Source: Candidatus Hodarchaeota archaeon (GTDB lineage: Archaea; Asgardarchaeota; Heimdallarchaeia; Hodarchaeales; YT1-039). Taken from it: 6,335 nt of DNA. Positions within the stretch are counted from its first letter, which is position 1; every line of letters starts with the position of its first letter. Location of the stretch: the NCBI GenBank assembly GCA_016840025.1, contig JAEOTF010000001.1:1-6335 (forward strand), read 5' to 3'. This document shows positions 6,238 to 6,335 of the stretch, piece after piece. Below the pieces are notes generated by a model. The model was not told the DNA's origin. It saw only the letters and a list, made by a program, of their open reading frames with translations, and made no database searches. The translations under genes and the position numbers were made by a program.

Positions 6238-6335
6238 ATGGCTCGAAAAGAAATCGAGCAAAAAACTTTCGCTGCTCCCTTGAAAAAGCCCTCGACGCAA
6301 AGGGAAAAATTCGTTCAAAGAGCTATTGCCCATTA
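6238..6335 (+). CDS. Possible gene start, 3' partial, unknown product
   Basis: From ATG 6238 the frame stays open to the right edge and encodes 32 residues beginning MARKEIEQK and ending REKFVQRAIAH, a Lys/Arg/Gln-rich stretch. Support comes from the TATA-like box about 25 bases upstream. The same frame is in fact open from 6061, so a GTG start at 6073 inside repeat copy 4 is an alternative; that would make part of the repeat coding. A perfect 6-bp inverted repeat, GCTCGA/TCGAGC (6241-6259), follows the ATG directly. The piece is too short to place in a family. Confidence 0.4.
   Translation, partial: MARKEIEQKTFAAPLKKPSTQREKFVQRAIAH

Overview
The window is AT-rich and shows five genes or gene parts, all on the + strand. 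They are separated by spacers of roughly 140 to 350 bases that hold a repeated non-coding element. The most likely source is an archaeon, probably an Asgard archaeon of the Heimdallarchaeia type. This rests on the surface protein at the left edge (NTPP-type Ig-like repeats, Trp/Tyr-rich domains, a Ser/Thr-rich stalk, one C-terminal membrane helix and an Arg/Lys tail), on TATA-like boxes at archaeal distances, and on sparse Shine-Dalgarno sites. The lineage is inferred from memory of such proteins; no rRNA or marker gene is present.

Layout: (1) 3-1310, the 3' part of a large cell-surface protein, open at the left edge. (2) 1616-2233, a 205-aa protein that resembles an uncharacterised family with a C-terminal HHS-Y-PSYR signature. 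(3) 2461-4164, a 567-aa TPR repeat protein starting at GTG, with a hairpin in its leader. (4) 4517-5974, a 485-aa serine beta-lactamase/penicillin-binding-protein-like hydrolase with SxxK, YxN and HGG motifs and no signal peptide. (5) From 6238 (or earlier) to the right edge, the start of a possible gene. Most appear to be separate transcription units, each with its own candidate TATA box. Nothing in the sequence links them into one pathway.

The most unusual content lies between the genes. A related non-coding sequence follows each of the four genes, always in the genes' orientation: copies at 1383-1466, 2205-2289, 4246-4374 and 6033-6153. All copies share a TCCTCTCG block, then a short hairpin, then an AGCC block. 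The hairpin stem differs in sequence in each copy yet stays self-complementary in all four, which looks like covariation. Copies 3 and 4 also share a left arm whose GGCTATT is complementary to the AATAGCC to the right of the hairpin. Copy 2 runs into the 3' end of gene 2 and supplies its last codons and stop. Reading frame is not preserved between copies, so the element probably acts as RNA or DNA, for example as a 3'-UTR/termination element, or is a small palindromic mobile repeat.
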